DNA of 6,696 nucleotides from Verrucomicrobiota bacterium (GTDB taxonomy: Bacteria; Verrucomicrobiota; Verrucomicrobiia; Chthoniobacterales; UBA10450). The DNA is taken from positions 1-6,696 of the forward strand of contig QHRC01000083.1 in the NCBI GenBank assembly GCA_003219995.1. Reading direction: 5' to 3'. Positions 1 through 5,074 of this stretch are shown in pieces; positions within the stretch are counted from its first letter, which is position 1, and each line of letters opens with the position of its first letter. A program made the position numbers and the translations under genes. The notes under the pieces are model-generated. The model did no database searches and had not been told where the DNA came from. It saw nothing but the letters and a program-made list of their open reading frames with translations.

Positions 1-306
1 GTTGAACAATTCGAAGAGGTCGCTCTCCGTGGCATCGAATGACAAGTTGCCGACGTAAAGCCTTGGCGAAGTAACTTCGATTGGTTCAGGTTTGCGCGAA
101 GGCCGCGACTGCGGGGCGCCATTGCGCGAGGCGATCGCCGATTTCTTCGTCGCTTTTCCGTTTCCAAAAAATGCAGCAACCCGCTGCCAGAATGTTTTCT
201 TGGGAGCTTTCGCGCCCGCGCTTTGATGGTGCGAACGGCGATCGCCCCTTCGTCGGGACCCGCCGCGCGAACGGCGCGGGCGTCTTCCGGATGAATGAGA
301 GTTCAT
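1..306 (-). CDS. RRM-family RNA-binding protein with basic N-terminal extension (partial, runs off left edge)
   Basis: The first 102 residues of a single-stranded RNA-binding protein are visible; the gene continues beyond base 1. Residues 83-90 read LYVGNLSF, the RNP2 strand that opens an RNA-recognition motif, followed by DATESDLFELFN, the usual first RRM helix. RNP1 lies off the window. Ahead of the RRM is an 82-residue low-complexity tail: Arg/Ser/Gly-rich at residues 5-25, then KKTFWQRVAAFFGNGK at 36-51, then a Lys/Arg/Pro linker. The ATG at 306 was chosen because GAGGA sits 5 bases upstream and translation runs openly into the RRM. Bacterial RRM proteins are often short, cold-induced RNA chaperones beginning almost directly at RNP2, so the long basic tail is notable and could add nonspecific RNA contacts. 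Family assignment is strong; the physiological role is inferred. Confidence 0.86.
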   Translation of the reverse strand, partial: MNSHSSGRRPRRSRGGSRRRGDRRSHHQSAGAKAPKKTFWQRVAAFFGNGKATKKSAIASRNGAPQSRPSRKPEPIEVTSPRLYVGNLSFDATESDLFELFN

Positions 307-311
307 GATTA

Positions 312-316
312 TCCTC
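312..316 (-). promoter_or_regulatory. Ribosome-binding site of the RRM gene
   Basis: On the minus strand GAGGA is separated by TAATC (5 bases) from the ATG at 306. It is the clearest Shine-Dalgarno sequence I noticed in the window; the other starts examined have weak or no such motif. It fixes the RRM start and suggests efficient initiation. Confidence 0.75.
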
Positions 317-324
317 AAGGTTTA

Positions 325-420
325 CCCAATTATTAAATGGGCGGAGCGCATCAATCGATGCACGGTCCGCGGCGCGCGAACTTTGCAAAGTTCGTTCAGG
401 CAATTTGCAGGCACTTTGCC
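325..420 (-). promoter_or_regulatory. Palindrome-rich leader upstream of the RRM gene
   Basis: Four inverted repeats are packed just upstream of the RRM start. Bases 325-341 form CCCA/TGGG with an inner TT/AA. Bases 348-361 form GCATC/GATGC around a 4-base loop. Bases 377-394 are a perfect 18-base palindrome, CGAACTTTGCAAAGTTCG. Bases 410-420 form GGCA/TGCC. If transcribed, they would give a string of small stem-loops ending about 8 bases before the ribosome-binding site. The 18-base palindrome could instead be a protein-binding operator. I found no convincing -35/-10 pair, so the transcript start is unknown. The inverted repeats are directly visible; a regulatory role is inference. Confidence 0.45.
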
Positions 421-650
421 ACGCCGCCGGAAACTCCGCCTCCTTCAGCCGGAAACGGACCCGTCTCGAACCGCCGGCCGCGACAGTCAACCAACGAAAC
501 AGCGAAAATCTAAAATCGCACACCATTGTTCCGAAAATTCTGGATTGCTGTGGAAAGCCGACGCCCGGATGATCGAAGAAGATTTCCGACATCTCGCCCT
601 GACTATGACTCGCACCGTAGGTGATTGCAAGTCGGGCAAGGATGTCAATC

Positions 651-1670
651 TTAGCGCCGAATCCAATCGTCGCGCAACGAATAGAAGCGCGACTTGAGAT
701 ATTGCTTGGGACGCTCCAGGCGAACTGGTTTGAGAAAATAACGCAAGGCACTTCGGCTTAGCTTTGGTTCGTAGCCAAATTGCGGCATGAGATCGCGGCA
801 ATGCCATTCCACCCAACCGATTTCATCCGTCGTAAGATCGCTTTGCCAGCGCGTCAGCGGTTCGGCACTGACCTGAGCAAAAGCAGTCTCGGCAGCGGAA
901 TTTCCTTCCCAAAATCTCCCGGCTTTGGTCGGGGTGAGAACAACGGCCGGGTCGTACTCGATCTCAAGAAACGCAGAGATTCTTCTCATCCATTCGGCCG
1001 TTTCGAGCACCAGCTTTTCGTACGGAACAACCAGCGTATTTGAATCTTCTCCGCGCATGGCGCGCAAGGCCACGGTCGCGGCTTCGCGCCAGTGACTGAT
1101 GCAATAGTAGGTGGAGAATGTTCCGAGCCTTCGTGTTTTCTCGAGCGCAATTTGGGCTGCGAGAATGGCGCGCGGGTCGCGTATCGTCACAAGAATTTTC
1201 GCGTGCGGGAAGCGCAAGAAAATCGAAGGCAAATATCTGCGATTTGCGGGCGTCTTTTCAATCCAACGGACAACGGAATCGAGAGACCGGCCAAGCGTGG
1301 CCGCATAAGCTTCCAACATGATCACGAGCAAATCTTTGCCGGAATTAGTGGGATCGAACGCCATTTGTTCGAACTTCTGGAAAAAGCGCGCGGTGGGAAA
1401 ATAGGAATAATCGCGCTTGTCCCATTTGCATTTTCCGCCGAAGAGGACATTCGAAAGCGATCTCTGCGTGATGTAATCGAATTGTTCCCGGCGCGATCGC
1501 TTTCCGTACTTGGTGAGCACCGTCGGGAAGTAGGCCGTCTCCTCCGGGAGCACGAGCAATTCCGGATGATTATCGAGGAGTGCGACAAGCAGCGTGGTAC
1601 CGGATTTTGCTTGGCCGGCAATGAAACAGGCGCGCTGATCGAAAGGCAAAGTTTGTATCGACATGCTCAT
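651..1670 (-). CDS. PAPS-dependent sulfotransferase family protein
   Basis: This 339-residue protein has the hallmarks of the Sulfotransfer_1/3 fold, which moves sulfate from PAPS to a sugar, lipid or protein hydroxyl. The 5'-phosphosulfate loop is AKSGTTLL at residues 21-28, followed by LDNHPELLVLPEETAYFP (32-49). EKTPAN is at 138-143, and the 3'-phosphate site is KILVTIRDPRAIL at 158-170 (Arg164, Asp165, Pro166). VVPYEKLVLE (214-223) is the usual late strand-helix. There is no signal peptide or membrane segment, so a cytosolic or inner-face enzyme is likely. The ATG at 1670 is preferred because it forms an ATGA overlap with the stop of the upstream epimerase, implying translational coupling; a TTG at 1697 would add nine residues. 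The acceptor cannot be read from sequence; the neighbour suggests a nucleotide-sugar-derived glycan. Confidence 0.9.
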   Translation of the reverse strand: MSMSIQTLPFDQRACFIAGQAKSGTTLLVALLDNHPELLVLPEETAYFPTVLTKYGKRSRREQFDYITQRSLSNVLFGGKCKWDKRDYSYFPTARFFQKFEQMAFDPTNSGKDLLVIMLEAYAATLGRSLDSVVRWIEKTPANRRYLPSIFLRFPHAKILVTIRDPRAILAAQIALEKTRRLGTFSTYYCISHWREAATVALRAMRGEDSNTLVVPYEKLVLETAEWMRRISAFLEIEYDPAVVLTPTKAGRFWEGNSAAETAFAQVSAEPLTRWQSDLTTDEIGWVEWHCRDLMPQFGYEPKLSRSALRYFLKPVRLERPKQYLKSRFYSLRDDWIRR

Positions 1671-2620
1671 TTTGCGCGATCCGAACCAAGGAACCAATCG
1701 ATAAAGCGTGGCAACCCGCGGCTCAATCGTGTCGATGGATCATAGCCAAGCAATTTCCTCGCTTTTGAAATGTCAGCGCAAGTCAGCGGCACGTCGCCGG
1801 GTTGTTCGGGTAACCGGTTGATCTTCGCTTTTTTGCCGAGCACCTTTTCAATCGCTGCGATTAAGTCTTTGAGCTGGATGGTTTCGTTTTCACCGAGATT
1901 AAAGATATCGAACAAAAGACCGCCGTAAGTAAGCGCGGCCATCGTTCCCTGAATGATGTCGTCGATGTAAGTGTAGTCGCGCCGCGTAGATCCGTCGCCG
2001 AACTGATCGATCGTTTGGTTCGCGTAAATCTTTCTCGTAAATTGATGAATCGCCAGATCGGGCCGTTGTCTGGGACCGTAGACCGTGAAGTAACGGAGCG
2101 CGACGACGCGCATTTGGTAGAGGTGCGAAAAAGTGGAGCAGAGGAATTCGGCTGCGATTTTGCTGGCTGCGTACGGACTGATTGTCTGGCTAAGATGCTG
2201 ATCTTCGGAAAAGGGGACGGTTTTTGAAACCCCGTAAACCGATGAGCTCGAGGCAAAGATGAATCGCTCAACTCCGGTTACGCACGCAGCGTCGAGCAGA
2301 TGCAGTGTGCCGTTAACGTTGGTGTCGTAATAAAGTTGCGGGTGAAGGATCGAGGGCCGAACCCCCGCGCGCGCCGCCAAATGCGCGATCGCGTCAAATT
2401 TCTTTTGATGAAATAAATTTCGCACGGCCGCGCTGTCCCGAAGATCGACATGGTGGATGGCCACGTCCCTGGAGAAGGAGGCTATGTTCTGGCGCTTGAT
2501 TTGCGGATCGTAAAAATCATTAAAGTCGTCAAGGATGGCGACGTCATGACCGTTGCTGAGCAGTTGTTCGACAAGATGTGAGCCGATGAATCCAGCGCCG
2601 CCGGTGACGAGAATTCGCAT
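1667..2620 (-). CDS. NAD-dependent UDP-sugar 4-epimerase (UDP-glucuronate 4-epimerase-like)
   Basis: This 317-residue extended short-chain dehydrogenase/reductase interconverts the C4 configuration of a nucleotide sugar. Residues 4-13 carry the Rossmann glycine motif VTGGAGFIGS, with acidic DDFNDFYD at 31-38 that should select NAD. Catalytic elements are ASSSSVYG (123-130) and the YxxxK pair Tyr150/Lys154. RYFTVYGPRQRPDLA (176-190) and the DFNDFYDPQIKR segment resemble UDP-glucuronate 4-epimerases, which make UDP-galacturonate. RRDYTYIDDI (213-222) is also typical. UDP-glucose 4-epimerase or a dehydratase is less likely but not excluded. The length is slightly short for the subfamily but complete. 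The ATG at 2620 opens directly into the first strand; no clear Shine-Dalgarno precedes it. Its TGA overlaps the sulfotransferase ATG, making a two-gene unit for building and sulfating a polysaccharide. That joint role is inference. Confidence 0.93.
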   Translation of the reverse strand: MRILVTGGAGFIGSHLVEQLLSNGHDVAILDDFNDFYDPQIKRQNIASFSRDVAIHHVDLRDSAAVRNLFHQKKFDAIAHLAARAGVRPSILHPQLYYDTNVNGTLHLLDAACVTGVERFIFASSSSVYGVSKTVPFSEDQHLSQTISPYAASKIAAEFLCSTFSHLYQMRVVALRYFTVYGPRQRPDLAIHQFTRKIYANQTIDQFGDGSTRRDYTYIDDIIQGTMAALTYGGLLFDIFNLGENETIQLKDLIAAIEKVLGKKAKINRLPEQPGDVPLTCADISKARKLLGYDPSTRLSRGLPRFIDWFLGSDRAK

Positions 2621-2635
2621 TCTACGAGCGTAAAG

Positions 2636-2818
2636 ATGAAGCCCAGTCCGAGCAAGGGAAGAACCATATTCGCGATCACATTGTTAATCTTCGCGGTGTT
2701 CGTTCTCTCGTTCGCAGCGACACTTGCACTTCGACTATTGTTAGGCCAAGAAACCTTCAAACGGCCAATTCTCAATGAGAAAGGCAGGTTAGGAAAAATT
2801 GCGCCAGCGCGAGAGTAG
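2636..2818 (+). CDS. Possible small single-pass membrane protein (doubtful)
   Basis: A 60-codon ATG frame starts 15 bases from, and divergent to, the epimerase start. It encodes a basic N-terminus (KPSPSKGR), one strongly hydrophobic segment at about residues 10-36 (TIFAITLLIFAVFVLSFAAT onward to LRLLL), and a polar C-terminus. That is a plausible single-pass membrane protein. Against it: it matches no family I know, has no good ribosome-binding site, uses codons such as ATA, TTA and CTA, and its last 30 bases overlap the 3' end of the DUF2752 gene on the other strand. It may simply be the intergenic spacer between two minus-strand genes, which should also hold any epimerase promoter. I saw no convincing promoter on either strand here. 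Confidence 0.25.
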   Translation: MKPSPSKGRTIFAITLLIFAVFVLSFAATLALRLLLGQETFKRPILNEKGRLGKIAPARE

Positions 2819-3214
2819 ATAAATCCAGTCCAGTCCGAGGATCGTTAGGAAAAGGACACGCAAAAATGTTTTCTCCCACCGTGTGAAATTCACGATTCGC
2901 AAACGCGGCCCGCGTATGACGAGCGCCGCGGCCGCATAGACGTCAAAGATCGACAATGCAGACAAGCAGACAAAGACGAGCGGGTTCCATTTCCAGGCTG
3001 CGAAGAAATCAGCGTGAAAAAATGAGATCGCCGATCGTGTCGCGCCGCAGGTCACACACGGAAGGCCGGTGAGATCGTGAAACAGACAGCGTGGCCATGG
3101 CAAACCAATGGCAAACCATGCAGCCGCACTCGTCAAAGACAGCAACGAGACACTCAGCCAAATCAGCTCGTGATCGGTCTCGCCGAAAGCGAGATGACGA
3201 CGGCAAAGCTGCAT
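2789..3214 (-). CDS. DUF2752 membrane protein
   Basis: This 141-residue protein has the DUF2752 signature: GLPCVTCGATRSAISFFHAD at residues 50-69, with the CxxCGxTR core at Cys53, Cys56, Gly57 and Arg60, followed by WKWNPLVF (74-81). Hydrophobic stretches at about 19-37, 78-100 and 117-134 indicate a small integral membrane protein of about three spans. The family is widespread in bacteria and has no established biochemical function; the paired cysteines could bind metal or be redox-active, which is inference. The ATG at 3214 lies 9 bases after the stop of the YIP1 gene, so the two are probably cotranscribed. No clear Shine-Dalgarno is visible, and the start could lie slightly downstream. Confidence 0.88.
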   Translation of the reverse strand: MQLCRRHLAFGETDHELIWLSVSLLSLTSAAAWFAIGLPWPRCLFHDLTGLPCVTCGATRSAISFFHADFFAAWKWNPLVFVCLSALSIFDVYAAAALVIRGPRLRIVNFTRWEKTFLRVLFLTILGLDWIYLLSRWRNFS

Positions 3215-3223
3215 CGCGCGGGA

Positions 3224-4108
3224 TCAGTGATGGTGACTCAAAGCAATGGCCGCGGGAAATAATATGGCCAAGAGAATCCCGGCTCCGCAACAAACGATCA
3301 GCGGGAGAAAGACCGCCAGGACCGCACGCCCGGTGTCGATTTCATGAGCGCGGGCCAGGCCGATGCAGCGAAGGACGATTCCCCAAATTCCCACGATAAA
3401 AGCGCCACAAAGTGGAACGATCATCAGCGGAGAAACGGAACCGCCGGAAAAACAGACGACGCGAAAGGTCGTTTCAAACGATTGCCTGGCACCCCCAACG
3501 AGCATGAGACACACGTGTAGAATCGCCGCGTTAATGAAGACGCCGATTGCGATGAGAAGCGGGGCAAAGATCAGAAGTAAAACCCAGCCGATTCCCATTC
3601 CGACAAGGTGAAGGAGCGGGTTATTCCGGCTCGCAAAAATACCGAGCGATTGAAAGATAAAGCTATAAATCAGATAAACGATCAAGCCAAAGCTTCCACC
3701 GATCAGCGCATAAAGCAGAGGCTCGCTCAATCCGCCTTCACGCTTCATCGCCATGAAGGCGTCGGTCGGTCTGCCTAAAACCATTTGCAATGTCTCGAGG
3801 AACGCGTTGAAAAAGCCGCGTTCCTGACGATGGTCCCACGGCAATCCGCTGCGCGGCGCCGGCGTTTCCGATGTTGATCCTGCGCCCGCGGGAGGGATTG
3901 TCGATGTAACCGCCGCCGGTGGAGGCGGTATGGCCGGCGTGGCCGCCCCAAACTCTGGAAATTGCGAAAGCGGTTGCCAAGTTGCCATGCCTTCGCGCCA
4001 GCCGAGATCGGTAGGAGCAAAGCGCCCGGCGCGAAGTCCTTCGCGCACGTCTTCCTCGGAAAATGTGCCCAGACTTGTTGCGCGCCGATTAACGTGGATC
4101 ATCGCCAT
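3224..4108 (-). CDS. GYF_2 domain-YIP1 family membrane protein
   Basis: This 294-residue protein has two modules. Residues 3-50 form a GYF_2-like domain: IHVNRRATSLGTFSEEDVRE, then LRAGRFAPTDLGWREGMATW with the characteristic Gly-Trp-Arg-Glu-Gly-Met-x-x-Trp ending. A Pro/Ala/Thr-rich linker spans about 54-90. Residues 99-290 resemble the YIP1 family: an amphipathic FLETLQMVLGRPTDAF start, then hydrophobic segments near 129-153, 171-204, 220-248 and 262-290. The protein ends in three histidines. In bacteria GYF_2 domains commonly sit in front of membrane modules and are thought to mediate protein contacts; YIP1 proteins in eukaryotes act in membrane trafficking, but the bacterial role is unknown. 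The ATG at 4108 gives MAMIH; the second ATG at 4102 is an equally possible start. It heads a two-gene unit with the DUF2752 gene. Confidence 0.87.
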   Translation of the reverse strand: MAMIHVNRRATSLGTFSEEDVREGLRAGRFAPTDLGWREGMATWQPLSQFPEFGAATPAIPPPPAAVTSTIPPAGAGSTSETPAPRSGLPWDHRQERGFFNAFLETLQMVLGRPTDAFMAMKREGGLSEPLLYALIGGSFGLIVYLIYSFIFQSLGIFASRNNPLLHLVGMGIGWVLLLIFAPLLIAIGVFINAAILHVCLMLVGGARQSFETTFRVVCFSGGSVSPLMIVPLCGAFIVGIWGIVLRCIGLARAHEIDTGRAVLAVFLPLIVCCGAGILLAILFPAAIALSHHH

Positions 4109-4146
4109 AAGATTGGCGTTTTAGTCAGGCGCGGCGTTTCGCGCAA

Positions 4147-4221
4147 GTTAAATGGTTAAAAGCGTTACAAAGATTACAAGAATGCAACCGCGATCGCTTG
4201 TAACTCTTTTAACGTTGTAAC
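4147..4221. repeat. Inverted-repeat cluster with GTTACAA half-sites
   Basis: The arms GTTAAAAGCGTTACAA (4155-4170) and TTGTAACTCTTTTAAC (4198-4213) are inverted repeats matching at 15 of 16 positions, separated by 27 bases. The left arm belongs to a run of degenerate 8-9-base units (GTTAAATG, GTTAAAAGC, GTTACAAAG, ATTACAAG) at 4147-4180. A second TTGTAAC lies at 4215-4221, and ATTACAAG (4173-4180) can pair with CTTGTAA (4197-4203). The right arm covers the glycosylase stop codon, and the cluster ends about 39 bases before the YIP1 start. No T-run follows the hairpin on the minus strand, so a standard intrinsic terminator is unlikely. It could be an operator for the YIP1-DUF2752 unit, a transcript-end stem-loop, or a copy of a dispersed repeat. 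Confidence 0.6.
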
Positions 4222-4832
4222 TTATCCGGGCCATCGAGCGCGCGCCAGAAATACCACGCCGCGACCGAGCGATAGGGACGCCATTTCTCGCCAAACTTCA
4301 TGAGCTGCTTGGGAGTTGGAAGTTTTCTGCGACCGAACGTCTTCGCGAACCCCTTGCGCACTCCGTAATCATGCACTGGCCAGATGTCGGGCCGGGCAAG
4401 ATCGAAAAGCAAAAGCATCTCGACGGTCCAGCGCCCAATCCCGCGCACCGTAATCAAGCGCGCGATAATTTCTTCGTCCGTCATGCGGGCAAGCGCCCGG
4501 ACAGACGGAACTGTTCCATCCAAAGTTTTAGCGGCAAGATCCTTCAACGCGGCAATTTTGTTGCGGGAGAGTCCGGCGCCGCGAAAGCTTTCATCCAGCG
4601 TCTCGAGAACGAGCCTGGGATCGAGATATTTTCGCCGGGGGTAAAGCGCACGAACTCTGCTCCAAATTGTCGCGGCCGCCTTGCCGCTGAGTTGTTGATA
4701 GGCAATCGATTCCGCCAGTGCATCGAAGGGTCGAATCAAAGCCGTGGGTTTGATGTTGTAGCTAAGCGATTGCGCGATCAGTGCGGCGAACCGCGGATCA
4801 GTTCCGGCGAGATGTTTTTCCGCGGACGACAT
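4209..4832 (-). CDS. DNA-3-methyladenine glycosylase II (AlkA-type, HhH-GPD superfamily)
   Basis: This 207-residue monofunctional base-excision glycosylase removes alkylated purines such as 3-methyladenine from DNA. PFDALAESIAYQQLSGKAA (35-53) is the first conserved helix pair of the family. The helix-hairpin-helix is LITVRGIGRWTVEMLLLF (126-143), followed by the Gly/Pro-Asp region DIWPVHDYGVRKG (149-161). Asp155 aligns with the catalytic aspartate of AlkA (its WxxxD context); the helix-hairpin-helix lacks the catalytic lysine of bifunctional EndoIII enzymes. The length matches short AlkA-like proteins lacking the N-terminal TBP-like domain of E. coli AlkA. The ATG at 4832 has no strong Shine-Dalgarno. 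It is followed by the YIP1 gene on the same strand but separated by about 100 bases with the inverted-repeat cluster, so cotranscription is uncertain. Confidence 0.92.
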   Translation of the reverse strand: MSSAEKHLAGTDPRFAALIAQSLSYNIKPTALIRPFDALAESIAYQQLSGKAAATIWSRVRALYPRRKYLDPRLVLETLDESFRGAGLSRNKIAALKDLAAKTLDGTVPSVRALARMTDEEIIARLITVRGIGRWTVEMLLLFDLARPDIWPVHDYGVRKGFAKTFGRRKLPTPKQLMKFGEKWRPYRSVAAWYFWRALDGPDKLQR

Positions 4833-5074
4833 GACTGGCTTATTCGCTCAGGAAAATATTTTGCTCAACCGCTTGTTTTCGTTTTTGTGAAACGTATGGC
4901 ACAAACGCACTTCACCGGAACTCCGGAAGCACAAAAAAACGCGGCATAAAAACTGTGTTACGCGTGATGAACGTTTGCGAAACGATTCGAGTCTAAAGTA
5001 AGAACCGCGCGATCTCTCGGCGGGAAAAAGATTTGAAGCAATCACAATCAAGACCGTCGAAGAAAAAAGCGAAA
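4833..5074. other. Divergent intergenic region between glycosylase and kinase genes
   Basis: These 242 bases separate divergent starts, so promoters for both genes are expected here. A small imperfect hairpin (CCGG-AACT-CCGG at 4915-4926, flanked by CTT/AAG) is followed by a 7-A run at 4933-4939. On neither strand does a T-run follow the stem, so it is not a terminator. I could not identify a -35/-10 pair with proper spacing for either gene, and see no protein frame here that resembles a family. Confidence 0.5.

Larger units (their letters stand above)
307..650. other. 344-base gene-poor region between sulfotransferase and RRM genes
   Basis: This stretch lies between the sulfotransferase stop and the RRM start, both on the minus strand. 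The right part (about 421-650) shows no recognised protein, RNA gene or clear terminator. A TTGACA hexamer occurs on the minus strand at 648-643, but no matching -10 box sits at normal spacing. Open frames cross the region on both strands, but their translations are Arg/Ser-rich, resemble no family I know and lack ribosome-binding sites. The left part holds the palindromic leader described separately. The RRM promoter most likely lies here. Confidence 0.55.

Noticed and set aside
643..648. TTGACA hexamer on the minus strand as a -35 box for the RRM gene
   Set aside because: No TATAAT-like hexamer lies 16-18 bases downstream, and it sits about 340 bases before the start codon.
305..697. Plus-strand 130-codon frame over the same spacer
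   Set aside because: The composition is Arg/Thr/Ser-rich with no hydrophobic core or motif, and there is no ribosome-binding site; it is antisense to the RRM leader.
86..751. Long minus-strand open frame of 221 codons crossing the sulfotransferase-RRM spacer
   Set aside because: It overlaps the sulfotransferase 3' end and the RRM 5' end in other frames, its translation is Arg/Ser-rich with no family motif, and the RRM and sulfotransferase frames carry clear conserved motifs.
1092..1745. Plus-strand 217-codon frame antisense to the sulfotransferase
   Set aside because: It mirrors a gene with an intact PAPS-binding loop and 3'-phosphate motif; the translation resembles nothing known.
4910..4939. 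Hairpin CCGG-AACT-CCGG with adjacent A-run as a terminator
   Set aside because: The stem is short with a bulge and is followed by A, not T, on the plus strand; on the minus strand the T-run precedes the stem.
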